Source: Cyanobacteria bacterium UBA8156 (lineage in GTDB: Bacteria; Cyanobacteriota; Cyanobacteriia; Pseudanabaenales; Pseudanabaenaceae). From it: a DNA stretch of 14,416 bases. Positions 1 to 7,340 of the stretch are shown here, piece after piece; positions within the stretch are counted from its first letter, which is position 1; each line of letters starts with the position of its first letter. The DNA lies in assembly GCA_003456125.1 (NCBI GenBank), contig DMPD01000207.1:1-14416 (forward strand). Direction: 5' to 3'. Under the pieces are notes generated by a model. That model was not told where the DNA came from and did no database searches. It saw only the letters and a list, made by a program, of their open reading frames with translations. A program made the translations under genes and the position numbers.

Positions 1-776
1 ACAAGGGGGAAGGGCGAGGGAAAGCCCCCAAGGAAGAATTTTCGTTTATGGGGTCAGGGGTTTCCAGCGAGCGGCGGGGGGAGCTGGGGGTGGAGCAAAT
101 TTCCTGGGAACTGCGCCAAGTGCGCGATCGCGGCGGCAAGACCGTGGTAACGGCGGGGCCGGTGGTGGTGCATACCGGCGGAGCCCAGCATTTGTCCTAC
201 CTCATTCGCGAGGGGTATGTGCAGGCCTTGTTGGGGGGCAATGCGATCGCCGTCCATGACCTGGAGCAGGCGATGATGGGCACCTCATTGGGGGTGGACA
301 TGACGCGGGGGGTACCGGTCAGCGGCGGCCATCGCCACCACCTGAAGGTGATCAACACGGTGCGGCGCCACGGCAGCATTGCGGCCGTGGTCGAAAAAGG
401 CCTGGTGCCGTCGGGCATCTTCTACGAGTGTGTGCAGCGGCAGATTCCCTTTTCCCTGGCGGGTTCCATTCGGGATGATGGGCCCCTCCCCGACACCGAG
501 ATGAACTTGGTGGCGGCCCAGGGGCGGTACGCCGAATTGTTGCAGGGAGCCGACATGATTTTGATGTTGTCGTCGATGCTGCATTCGATTGGGGTGGGGA
601 ACATGACCCCGTCCGGCGTGAAAATGGTGTGTGTGGACATCAACCCGGCGGTGGTGACCAAGCTGGCCGATCGCGGGTCGATTGAGTCGGTGGGGGTGGT
701 CACCGATGTGGGGCTATTCCTGAGTTTGCTGGTCAAACAACTGGAAAAACTCACCGCCCCGATGTCCCTGGTCTAA
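1..776 (+). CDS. LOR/SDH-type (TIGR00300) C-terminal domain of AgrE/ArgZ-like arginine dihydrolase/ornithine cyclodeaminase, 5' partial
   Basis: The frame is open from the left edge (first full codon at 3) and gives 257 residues to the TAA at 774-776. The ATG at 48 is not the real start: the codons before it continue the family's F-x-F-M-x-S-x-VSSER segment, so the gene begins outside the window. Visible family signatures are GGKTVVTAGPVVVHTGG, GNAIAVHD, GTSLGVD, SGGHRHHL, LAGSIRDDGPLPDT, LMLSSMLHSIGVGNM and CVDINPAVVTKLADRG. These fit the Rossmann-like LOR/SDH domain. In cyanobacteria this domain is usually the C-terminal half of a protein of about 700 residues (AgrE in Anabaena, ArgZ in Synechocystis). 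The N-terminal half converts arginine to ornithine and ammonia, and in AgrE the C-terminal half makes proline from ornithine with NAD. The N-terminal catalytic half cannot be checked here, so a stand-alone LOR/SDH protein remains possible. It should be cytosolic and part of arginine catabolism and nitrogen storage turnover. Confidence 0.88.
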   Translation, partial: KGEGRGKAPKEEFSFMGSGVSSERRGELGVEQISWELRQVRDRGGKTVVTAGPVVVHTGGAQHLSYLIREGYVQALLGGNAIAVHDLEQAMMGTSLGVDMTRGVPVSGGHRHHLKVINTVRRHGSIAAVVEKGLVPSGIFYECVQRQIPFSLAGSIRDDGPLPDTEMNLVAAQGRYAELLQGADMILMLSSMLHSIGVGNMTPSGVKMVCVDINPAVVTKLADRGSIESVGVVTDVGLFLSLLVKQLEKLTAPMSLV

Positions 777-810
777 GCCATCAGCTGGGCGCTGGGGCCG
801 GGGCACGGTT

Positions 811-819
811 TGGTAAAAT
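811..819 (+). promoter_or_regulatory. Extended -10 promoter for the pterin dehydratase-SUI1 pair
   Basis: TGGTAAAAT is a TGn-extended -10 differing from TATAAT at one base. It would start transcription near 826, leaving about 18 nt before the ATG at 844. No good -35 is visible, which is compatible with an extended -10 promoter. The -10 sits in the loop of an inverted repeat CTGGGGC (792-798)/GCCCCAG (821-827). That repeat has no following T-run, so it is not a convincing terminator for the upstream gene. Confidence 0.5.
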
Positions 820-843
820 TGCCCCAGTGGCTGAGCGAATGGT

Positions 844-1131
844 ATGGCGGTGGAAAAGTTAAGCGAAGCGGCGATCCAAGGGGCGCTGGCGGAGTTGGCG
901 GGTTGGACGGTGGTCGAGGGCAAACTGCATCGGGAATGCACCTTCCGGGATTTTGTCGCCGCCTTCGGGTTTTTGACCCAGGTGGCGATCGCCTCGGAGA
1001 AGATGGATCACCACGCCGAGATTTACAACGTGTACAACCGGGTGCGGCTGGACTTGACCACCCACGATGCGGGGGGGATCAGCCAGCGGGATCTTGACTT
1101 GGCCCAAAAAATCAACACCCTGTTGGCCTAG
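844..1131 (+). CDS. 4a-hydroxytetrahydrobiopterin (pterin-4a-carbinolamine) dehydratase
   Basis: The 95-residue product is the normal length for a single-domain PCD/DCoH protein. It removes water from 4a-hydroxytetrahydropterin to regenerate quinonoid dihydropterin. The active-site signature is present as E52-K-M-D-H56-H57-A, then Y61, T73-H74 and the G-I-S-x-x-D-x-x-LA tail at 78-87; the usual Pro after HH is Ala here. Retention of both His residues and the distal His argues for an active dehydratase rather than the degenerate PCD-like Rubisco assembly factors. The start at 844 gives the typical M-x-x-x-x-L-S N-terminus; the Shine-Dalgarno match is weak. It is followed after 8 nt by a SUI1-like gene and is probably co-transcribed with it. 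No aromatic amino acid hydroxylase lies nearby, so the pterin it serves is unknown. Confidence 0.92.
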   Translation: MAVEKLSEAAIQGALAELAGWTVVEGKLHRECTFRDFVAAFGFLTQVAIASEKMDHHAEIYNVYNRVRLDLTTHDAGGISQRDLDLAQKINTLLA

Positions 1132-1139
1132 GGAGGGGC

Positions 1140-1469
1140 ATGGCGGATAAGTTGGTCTACCGTGAGTTTGGCGAAGACCCGGCCCCACCGGAACCGGAGG
1201 CGGTGGGGTGCTCCCTAACCCAGCATCCGGTGCGGGTAGGGCGATCGCGCAAGGGACGGGGGGGCAAAACCGTGACCGTGGTCAGCGGTTTTCTGTGGAC
1301 GGGGGCCCAGGCCAAAACCGAGTTGACGGCCCTCTTAAAAATCCTGAAGACCAAATTGGGCACCGGCGGCACCGTCGCCGAGGCGACCCTCGAAATTCAG
1401 GGCGATCGCCAGGGGGATGTGGTGAAACTGCTGACGGAATTGGGATATAGGGCCAAGGCCAGCGGCTGA
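1140..1469 (+). CDS. SUI1/eIF1-like translation initiation factor family protein
   Basis: The product is 109 residues, the usual size for the bacterial YciH-type SUI1 family. The N-terminal KLVYREFGE segment is a common cyanobacterial opening. Residues 20-40 form a charged linker ending in SRKGRGGK. The SUI1 fold follows at about 41-105, with TVVSGF, GTGGTV (74-79) and IQGDRQGDVVKLLTELGY (86-103). By analogy with eIF1 and E. coli YciH it probably binds the small ribosomal subunit and influences initiation fidelity; its bacterial role is poorly defined. The gene starts 8 nt after the pterin dehydratase stop, with a GGAGGGG Shine-Dalgarno at 1132-1138 placed unusually close to the ATG. The family assignment is firm; the function is inferred. 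Confidence 0.92.
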   Translation: MADKLVYREFGEDPAPPEPEAVGCSLTQHPVRVGRSRKGRGGKTVTVVSGFLWTGAQAKTELTALLKILKTKLGTGGTVAEATLEIQGDRQGDVVKLLTELGYRAKASG

Positions 1470-1531
1470 TGAGGGGCAGCCATTTGATTTGGAAGTGAAC
1501 CCGGCGATCGAGGGGAATCATCGGGGTAGGG

Positions 1532-1537
1532 TAAAAT
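1532..1537 (+). promoter_or_regulatory. Possible -10 (TAAAAT) for dusB
   Basis: TAAAAT resembles the -10 hexamer upstream of the pterin dehydratase gene but lacks the TGn extension and a recognisable -35. A start near 1544 would give a leader of about 59 nt that contains the GAATRCTC repeats. This is a weak call, based only on sequence similarity and on the need for a promoter in the 133-nt gap. Confidence 0.3.
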
Positions 1538-1559
1538 CGGCTACGCTGGGGAAAGACTG

Positions 1560-1593
1560 GAATGCTCAAAGCTGAATACTCGTCAGAATACTC
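1560..1593 (+). repeat. Three direct GAATRCTC repeats in the dusB leader
   Basis: GAATGCTC (1560-1567), GAATACTC (1574-1581) and GAATACTC (1586-1593) occur in the same orientation with start-to-start spacings of 14 and 12 nt. The first and third extend to GAATRCTCAAA. They end 9 nt before the dusB ATG. Their role is unknown; they could be a protein-binding site on DNA or on the leader RNA. Confidence 0.6.
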
Positions 1594-1602
1594 AAATTGG
1601 TG

Positions 1603-2640
1603 ATGCCTCCCGATCTGCAGACCAAGCTGGCGCAACCCCTCCGCATCGGCAACGTTACCCTGCACAGCCGCGTATTTCAATCGCCCTTAGCAGGAGTAAC
1701 CGATCGGGTCTTTCGGCGGTTGGTGCGGCGCTATGCCCCCCATTCCCTGACCTACACCGAGATGGTCAGCGCTTCGGGGTTGCACTATGCCCGAGAAATG
1801 CCCCGCGTGATGGAAGTGGATCCCAACGAAGCACCGATCGCCATTCAGTTGTTTGATTGCCGACCGGACTTTTTGGCCGAAGCGGCGGAAAGGGCGGTGG
1901 CCGAAGGGGCCCAAATTGTGGACATCAACATGGGCTGTCCGGTGAACAAAATCACCAAAAACGGCGGCGGGTCTTCGTTGCTGCGGCAGCCGGAGGTGGC
2001 CGCCCAAATTGTGCGGCAGGTGGTGGCCCGATCGCCCGTACCCGTCACGGTCAAAACCCGTTTGGGCTGGAGCGAGCAGGAGATCACCATCCTGGATTTT
2101 GCCCGCCGGATGGAAGATGCCGGGGCCCAGGCCATCACCATCCACGGCCGGACGCGGGCCCAGGGCTTCAACGGCGCAGCCCGCTGGGATTGGATTCGCC
2201 GGGTGAAGGAAGTGCTCAGCATTCCCGTGATTGCCAACGGCGATATTTTCTCCCCGAAAGCGGCGGGGCGCTGCCTCCAGGAAACCGGTGCCGATGGGGT
2301 GATGTGTTCCCGCGGCACCATGGGTTACCCCTTTTTGGTGGGAGAAGTGGATACCTTTTTGCGCACGGGGAAATTGCCGTCGCCCCCCCCGGTGGCCACG
2401 GTGTTGACGGTGGCCAAAGAACACCTGGTTTGGTTGTACGACTACAAAGGAGCATCGGGCATCCGTCAAGCCCGCAAACATTTAACCTGGTATGCCAAGG
2501 GGTTTCCGGGGGCCGCCACGTTGCGGGGGGAGTTGTGCCGTGTCGAAACCCTGACCCAGGGCTTGGACTTGCTGGATCGGGCGATTGACCAAGCCGCTGC
2601 CCTACCGGTGCTTCCCACGGCAGCAGACCGGGAGGATTAA
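1603..2640 (+). CDS. dusB: tRNA-dihydrouridine synthase, DusB/NifR3 type
   Basis: The product is 345 residues, in the normal range for the NifR3 (TIGR00737) subfamily. It reduces specific uridines in tRNA to dihydrouridine using FMN and NADPH. The FMN-binding TIM barrel begins at SPLAGVTD (27-34). The catalytic Cys is C112 in NMGCPVNK, followed by KITKNGGGSSLL (116-127). Flavin and phosphate contacts are expected at VKTRLGW (150-156), IHGRTRAQG (180-188), ANGDI (211-215) and CSRGTMGYPF (235-244). Residues from about 265 form the helical tRNA-recognition domain. The NMGCP motif and length favour DusB over DusA. The start is uncertain: in-frame TTG (1597) and GTG (1600) precede the ATG at 1603, and no clear Shine-Dalgarno decides between them; the ATG is chosen. 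The last codons contain the ribosome-binding site of the next gene. Confidence 0.92.
   Translation: MPPDLQTKLAQPLRIGNVTLHSRVFQSPLAGVTDRVFRRLVRRYAPHSLTYTEMVSASGLHYAREMPRVMEVDPNEAPIAIQLFDCRPDFLAEAAERAVAEGAQIVDINMGCPVNKITKNGGGSSLLRQPEVAAQIVRQVVARSPVPVTVKTRLGWSEQEITILDFARRMEDAGAQAITIHGRTRAQGFNGAARWDWIRRVKEVLSIPVIANGDIFSPKAAGRCLQETGADGVMCSRGTMGYPFLVGEVDTFLRTGKLPSPPPVATVLTVAKEHLVWLYDYKGASGIRQARKHLTWYAKGFPGAATLRGELCRVETLTQGLDLLDRAIDQAAALPVLPTAADRED
2631..2635 (+). promoter_or_regulatory. Shine-Dalgarno GGAGG embedded in the dusB stop region
   Basis: GGAGG lies in the last codons of dusB, 7 nt before the phosphatase ATG at 2643. It fixes the downstream start and makes translational coupling of the two genes likely. 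Confidence 0.75.
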
Positions 2641-2642
2641 CC

Positions 2643-4877
2643 ATGCCGCTTGCACTGGAATTGCTCAAACCGGCGATCGCCCTGATGAATCGCCTGAAGT
2701 ACCCCCAAAAGTTCTTGTTAATCAGCGCCCTTTTCCTGTTGCCCCTGGTGTTGGTGGTGGGGCTGTTGTTTGCGGAAATCAACGACCGGGTGGCCTTTGC
2801 CCAGAAAGAACGGGTGGGCATCACCTACCTGCGCTCCTTAATTGCCTTCAGCCAGAGCGTGCAGGAAAATCATCGGCAAGTGGCATTGGGCAAGGCCGCC
2901 AACCCAGGGGAAGCCTCGGCGCGGTTTCAGGCCTTGCAGGAAGTCGATCGCCGTTATGGGGCAAGCCTAGAGGTACACGACTTGTTTTTGGAACTCAGCG
3001 CCGGTTGGCAACAGGGAGATTACCCGCGCCTGAGCGAGGGGGTGCACCGGTTGCGGGTGCATGTGGGCGATTGCTCCAATCTGATTTTAGACCCGGATTT
3101 AGATAGCTACTATTTGATGGATGCCAGCCTGCTGAAATTACCGGAAATGCGGCGGCGGCTGTTTACCCTGGGGGCCCAACTGCGGCAGGGAGAACCCGAC
3201 ACCGCCAAAGCCCTGACCCAATTGGCGGGGCTGCAGGAGGAACTGCTGGAGAACTTGGCCAACGGGTTTCGGCACAATGCCAAGGGGAACCTGGCCCCCG
3301 CCTTGCAACCCGCCCTCACCCACTTTGCCCAAACCCTCGCCGCTTTGGATGTGGAGACCTCCCCCCCTGCCCTTGAGAGCGCGGTCTTTGGCGCTACACA
3401 GGAGAGCTGGCAGCTGTGGCAACGCATCACCAAGGAACTGGATGGGTTATTGGGCGATCGCATCGGGAAATTTCAGCAGCGCCAAATTTGGGTCACCGGA
3501 TGCATTGGCGGGGCATTACTGGTTTTGGTGTACCTCTTTTCGGGATTTTACCGGTCGGTGATGGAGACCGTCGGGCAGTTGGATCGGGCGGCCACCGCCA
3601 TGGCCCGAGGCGAAACCGTCGAACTCACTTTGGCAAATCAGGACGAGTTGGGGCAAGTGGTGGGGGCCTTCAACCGCATTGCCAAAGCCGTGCTGACGGC
3701 CGAAGCCAAGTTCCGCAGTATTTTTGAGAATTCGGTAGACGGCATCTTTCAGACCACCCCCGACGGTCGGTACCTGAGTGCCAATCCTGCCCTGGCCCGG
3801 ATGTACGGGTATGCATCGCCGGCAGCACTGATCCAATCCCTTACCAATATTGGAACCCAGCTTTATGTCGAAAGCGATCGCCGGGAATGGTTTCAGCAAC
3901 AGTTGCGAGAAAGCGGTCAAATCACTGCCTTTGAATCCGAGGTATACCGACGGGACGGCAGCCGGTTGTGGATCAGCGAGAACGCTCGGGCCGTCACCAC
4001 CACCGCTGGGGAAATCGCCTATTACGAAGGCACCGTCAGCGACATCACCGCCCGCAAACTTGCCGAGCAAGCCTTAGCCCAAGCCACCGCCGAAATTCAG
4101 GCCCTCAACGAACGGCTCTCGGAAGAAAACCTGCGGATGAAAGGGGAATTGGTGGTGGCCCGCAAACTGCAACAGATGATTTTGCCCAAGGATTCCGAGC
4201 TGCGGGAGATTCGGGACTTGGAAGTGGCGGGATTCATGCAGCCCGCCGATGAAGTGGGGGGGGACTACTACGACGTATTGCAGCAGGGGGGGCGGGTCAA
4301 AATCGGGATTGGGGATGTCACCGGCCACGGTCTCGAAAGCGGCATGGTGATGCTGATGGTGCAAATGGCAGTGCGCACCCTCCTCATCAGCCAAGAAAAC
4401 GACCCGATTCGTTTTTTGAACGCCCTCAATCAAGCGGTGTACAGCAACGTGCAACGCATGAACACCGACAAAAACCTCACCCTGACCCTGGTGGACTACG
4501 AAGATGGCAAAATGACCCTCAGCGGTCAACACGAAGCGATTCTGGTGGTGCGGGCCAACGGCGCCCTGGAATGCATTGATACCGAAGACTTGGGGTTTCC
4601 GATTGGCTTGGAGGAACGGATTGAAGGCTTTTTGGACAAACTGATTTTGTACCTACAGCCCGACGATGTGGTGGTGTTGTACACCGATGGCATCACCGAA
4701 GCCGAAAGTCCCCGCAAGGAGTTGTACGGACTGCCCCGGTTGTGCGAAGTGCTGCAACGATATCACCGGCAGACTGCCAACGAAATTTGCCACGCCGTCA
4801 TCGACGATGTGCGAAATCACATTCAAGGCCACAAAATTCACGACGACATCACCCTGCTGATCCTCAAACAGAAATAA
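2643..4877 (+). CDS. Membrane HAMP-PAS-SpoIIE/PP2C serine phosphatase (RsbU-like)
   Basis: The product is 744 residues. Order of parts: cytosolic N-terminus; membrane segment about 24-44; a mainly helical extracytoplasmic sensor about 45-280 containing LILDPDLDSYYLMD (157-170); second membrane segment about 282-301; HAMP about 303-353; PAS about 355-470 with FENSVDGIFQ and ending in EGTVSDITARK; a short coiled coil about 470-510; and the SpoIIE-type PP2C domain about 515-743. Metal-binding acidic motifs are intact: EVGGDYYD (537-544), GIGDVTGHG (555-563), YTDGITEAE (670-678) and HDDITLL (733-739). It should dephosphorylate a Ser/Thr-phosphorylated partner, typically an anti-sigma-factor antagonist, in response to a signal sensed outside the membrane or by PAS. 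No such partner is encoded in the window. It starts 2 nt after dusB with a good Shine-Dalgarno, so the two are probably one transcript. Runs of 8 G (4256-4263) and 7 G (4286-4292) lie in the catalytic region. Confidence 0.92.
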   Translation: MPLALELLKPAIALMNRLKYPQKFLLISALFLLPLVLVVGLLFAEINDRVAFAQKERVGITYLRSLIAFSQSVQENHRQVALGKAANPGEASARFQALQEVDRRYGASLEVHDLFLELSAGWQQGDYPRLSEGVHRLRVHVGDCSNLILDPDLDSYYLMDASLLKLPEMRRRLFTLGAQLRQGEPDTAKALTQLAGLQEELLENLANGFRHNAKGNLAPALQPALTHFAQTLAALDVETSPPALESAVFGATQESWQLWQRITKELDGLLGDRIGKFQQRQIWVTGCIGGALLVLVYLFSGFYRSVMETVGQLDRAATAMARGETVELTLANQDELGQVVGAFNRIAKAVLTAEAKFRSIFENSVDGIFQTTPDGRYLSANPALARMYGYASPAALIQSLTNIGTQLYVESDRREWFQQQLRESGQITAFESEVYRRDGSRLWISENARAVTTTAGEIAYYEGTVSDITARKLAEQALAQATAEIQALNERLSEENLRMKGELVVARKLQQMILPKDSELREIRDLEVAGFMQPADEVGGDYYDVLQQGGRVKIGIGDVTGHGLESGMVMLMVQMAVRTLLISQENDPIRFLNALNQAVYSNVQRMNTDKNLTLTLVDYEDGKMTLSGQHEAILVVRANGALECIDTEDLGFPIGLEERIEGFLDKLILYLQPDDVVVLYTDGITEAESPRKELYGLPRLCEVLQRYHRQTANEICHAVIDDVRNHIQGHKIHDDITLLILKQK

Positions 4878-4884
4878 AGTGCCC

Positions 4885-6582
4885 CTACTTGCTCACCAGC
4901 CGGTCAATCTGGGTTCGCAACGACAATACCAACAACGACTGCAACAATTTCAACAAGCTGAGGGAGGTGCCCATCCAACACAACACCGCCCACAGACCAA
5001 ACCCCGGTCGGGAAAACGACAGCGCCACCAACAGCACCCCGGCGATCGCCCCCAACCCCGCCAGGCAGCCGTACAACACGCACAACACCGCGATTTCAAT
5101 CCGTTTGAGGGTGCGCTCGCTCTCCAAAGATTGCACCTGAATCCGCAATTCCCCGCGCTCCAAGCGCTCTTCCAACCGCCGGAGAATCACCTCGGTGGGG
5201 CTGGGTTGCCGAAACTTGTACACCAAAAAGTCCTTCGCCTGGCGCGCAAACTCGGCGATCGCCCCTGTATTGGTCATGGCCAAGGTTTTGATAAAGGGCT
5301 GGGCCGCCGCCTTGAAATTGTATTGGGGGTCTAAAATCAGGGCAATGCCCACCAGAGTCGACAAAGATTTCAGGAGATAGGTCATCTTGGCGGGCAACCG
5401 GAAGGGTTGTTTTTCAAAGAGCAAATACACCTCGTCTTTGACTTCACCAAAGGCTTTCACATCAAAGGGTTTTTCCGTGAAGCGATCCAACACAAACTGC
5501 ACAATCCGCTTGACGGGCGACATATCGGAGGAAGGCACCAACAAGCCCATCGCCACAAACCGATCCACTACCTCATTGGCATCTTTCTTGAGAATGGCGA
5601 AAAACGTCTGCACCATTTGCTCTTTGTCCAGGGCCGGGATTTCTGCCATCATGCCATAGTCATAAAAAATTAGGGTTCCGTCCGGCCGCACCGCCAAATT
5701 GCCGGGGTGGGGGTCGGCATGAAAGAACCCGTCCACCAAGAACTGTTTGAGGTAAGAGCGAATCCCCAAATCGTTGACAGCCCGGGGACTGAGACCGTTG
5801 GCCCGCAACGCCGCCACATCATCGACTTTGATGCCGGGCAAATACTCCAACGTTAAAACCTTGGTGGTGGAATACTCCCAAAACACCTTGGGGGTCGCAA
5901 TTTGCGGATAATCCCGAAAGTTTTCCCGGAAGCGATCGGCGTTTTTGCCCTCGATCGTGTAGTCGATTTCCTGATACAAAATGGTGAAAAACTCGTCGTA
6001 AATCCCCAACAAATCCAATTCGCGGGCCCAAGCAAACCGCTGGCGCAGGATCCGAATCAGCTTGTTCACGGCACGGCTGTCCAAATCAAACAACGCCCGC
6101 AGTCCCGGACGCTGCACCTTGACCACCACTTCTTCGCCGGAATGCAGCCGCGCCCGATGCACCTGCCCCAAACTGGCCGCCGCCAAGGGGGTCTCGGCAA
6201 ATTCGCCAAATACCTCCCGGAGCGATCGCCCCAACTCCGCTTCCACGGTGGTTACCGCTTCCCAAGAAGAAAAGGGCGGCACGCTGTCCTGCAATCCGGC
6301 AAACGCCGCCAAATACTCCGGCGGCAACAAATCCACACGGGTGGACAAGGATTGCCCCACCTTGATGAAAACCGGCCCCAACTCCAGCAGGGTTTGGATC
6401 AGCCACTTCGCCCGGCGGGAACGGGTGGCGGCGGAATTATCCTGCCGGATGCCGTCCCACCACAACCAAAACAAAAAGGTAAACGCAGCCTGAAACACAT
6501 CCCGTTGCCGGCCCCAAGCCGTCAACCGCGCCCGCTGCCACTTGTAGAGGCGATCGCCCCGCCGCGATACCGAAAGCGCCAT
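4885..6582 (-). CDS. UbiB/ABC1/AarF-family atypical protein kinase
   Basis: The product is 565 residues from the chosen start. The family's KxGQ motif is K74-V-G-Q77 in FIKVGQSLSTR. The Ala-rich loop replacing the usual glycine loop is LAAASLGQVHRA (133-144). The nucleotide-binding Lys is K155 in VVVKVQRPG, and the ExD motif is E205-I-D207. TLEYLPG lies at 244-250, the catalytic loop is DGFFHADPHPGNL (284-296) and the DFG equivalent is YDYG with D308. Two C-terminal membrane segments lie at about 496-520 and 527-555. Members are ATPases or kinases acting on isoprenoid-quinone pathways; in cyanobacteria plastoquinone or tocopherol metabolism is a plausible but unproven target. The ATG at 6580-6582 is chosen; an upstream in-frame TTG (6618) would add 12 residues but has no better ribosome-binding site. 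Its stop is 7 bp from the convergent phosphatase stop. It follows mtnC by 41 nt on the same strand. Confidence 0.9.
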   Translation of the reverse strand: MALSVSRRGDRLYKWQRARLTAWGRQRDVFQAAFTFLFWLWWDGIRQDNSAATRSRRAKWLIQTLLELGPVFIKVGQSLSTRVDLLPPEYLAAFAGLQDSVPPFSSWEAVTTVEAELGRSLREVFGEFAETPLAAASLGQVHRARLHSGEEVVVKVQRPGLRALFDLDSRAVNKLIRILRQRFAWARELDLLGIYDEFFTILYQEIDYTIEGKNADRFRENFRDYPQIATPKVFWEYSTTKVLTLEYLPGIKVDDVAALRANGLSPRAVNDLGIRSYLKQFLVDGFFHADPHPGNLAVRPDGTLIFYDYGMMAEIPALDKEQMVQTFFAILKKDANEVVDRFVAMGLLVPSSDMSPVKRIVQFVLDRFTEKPFDVKAFGEVKDEVYLLFEKQPFRLPAKMTYLLKSLSTLVGIALILDPQYNFKAAAQPFIKTLAMTNTGAIAEFARQAKDFLVYKFRQPSPTEVILRRLEERLERGELRIQVQSLESERTLKRIEIAVLCVLYGCLAGLGAIAGVLLVALSFSRPGFGLWAVLCWMGTSLSLLKLLQSLLVLSLRTQIDRLVSK

Positions 6583-6623
6583 GTTCGCCCCACGCCAATG
6601 ATTTTCAGCGTAGCGCAAACCCG

Positions 6624-7304
6624 TTACAAATCGTCAAAATTCTGAAGGGCAACAAAGTCATGGGGGGGCACCGGCCGATTGCCTGGCCGTACCGCCCACC
6701 GCACCACACAACCGGCCTCCTGGGCCGCCTCCAGTTCGGCCACCACGTCCGATACAAAGAGGATTTCCTCGGGCCCGACTTGCAAAACTTCGGCGATCGC
6801 CCGGTAGCTCGCCGCTTGATTTTTGGGCCCGGTGCGGGTATCGAAATAAGCCCGCAAATAAGGGGTCAAATCGCCCGCCTGGCTATACCGAAACAGCAGT
6901 TCCTGGGCTTGGGTACTGCCCGAAGAAAAAATCGCGATGGTTTTGCCTTGCCCATGCCACCGCGCCAAAGCGGGGCCCACATCGGCAAACACCCTTGATT
7001 GAAGGGTGCCCGCCCGATAACCCTCCTCCCAAATTTTGCCCTGCAAAGACTTCAAAGCCGTGGACTTGCGATCCGCCGCCATGAGTGCCTGGAGGTAAGG
7101 CAGCGCCCCCGGCCACGCTCCCGTTTCGATCGCATCCCATTCTTGGCGCAGGGCTTGCAAATCCCCTTGGACATCCGGCTCCCGTTCCACCAGAAAAGCC
7201 GGCAGGCGCTCGGCTGCAAACGGAAACAACACCCCAAACACGTAATCAATGGGGGTGGTCGTCCCCTCAATGTCCAACAGCACCACCGCTTCCCGGAACG
7301 TCAT
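6624..7304 (-). CDS. mtnC: Acireductone synthase (enolase-phosphatase E1), methionine salvage
   Basis: The product is 226 residues, the usual size for MtnC. It belongs to the HAD superfamily and converts 2,3-diketo-5-methylthiopentyl-1-phosphate to the acireductone by enolisation and dephosphorylation. HAD motif I is D11-I-E13-GTTTPID, with the DxE form characteristic of MtnC. Motif II is IFSSGST (125-131), the motif III Lys is K161 in GPKNQ, and the C-terminal acidic motif is LFVSDVVAELEAA (182-194). The start is moved to the ATG at 7302-7304 because a strong AGGGAGG lies 8 nt upstream and the protein then begins just before the first HAD strand. A longer open frame reaches 7385 but its extra residues are repeat-derived. 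It lies 80 nt downstream of the glycoside-hydrolase-like gene on the same strand and may share its transcript. No other methionine-salvage gene is present in the window. Confidence 0.93.
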   Translation of the reverse strand: MTFREAVVLLDIEGTTTPIDYVFGVLFPFAAERLPAFLVEREPDVQGDLQALRQEWDAIETGAWPGALPYLQALMAADRKSTALKSLQGKIWEEGYRAGTLQSRVFADVGPALARWHGQGKTIAIFSSGSTQAQELLFRYSQAGDLTPYLRAYFDTRTGPKNQAASYRAIAEVLQVGPEEILFVSDVVAELEAAQEAGCVVRWAVRPGNRPVPPHDFVALQNFDDL

Positions 7305-7312
7305 GCGGTCAA

Positions 7313-7319
7313 CCTCCCT
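7313..7319 (-). promoter_or_regulatory. Shine-Dalgarno of mtnC
   Basis: AGGGAGG on the minus strand ends 8 nt before the ATG at 7304. It decides the mtnC start against the longer open frame beginning at 7385. Confidence 0.75.
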
Positions 7320-7340
7320 GAAGTACAATCCCGTTTCCTG

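Noticed and set aside
48..50. ATG at 48 as the start of the first gene.
   Set aside because: In-frame codons from position 3 continue the conserved family sequence, so the gene is truncated by the window edge.
790..829. Inverted repeat CTGGGGC/GCCCCAG after the first gene as an intrinsic terminator.
   Set aside because: The loop is 22 nt, there is no following T-run, and it overlaps a promoter-like -10.
1687..2481. Open frame of about 264 codons opposite dusB.
   Set aside because: It has no family motif and a His/Gly/Pro-rich composition; it lies wholly inside the well-supported dusB gene.
5902..6645. Open frame of about 247 codons opposite the UbiB-like kinase gene.
   Set aside because: Composition is typical of an antisense shadow in GC-rich DNA, with no ribosome-binding site or domain.
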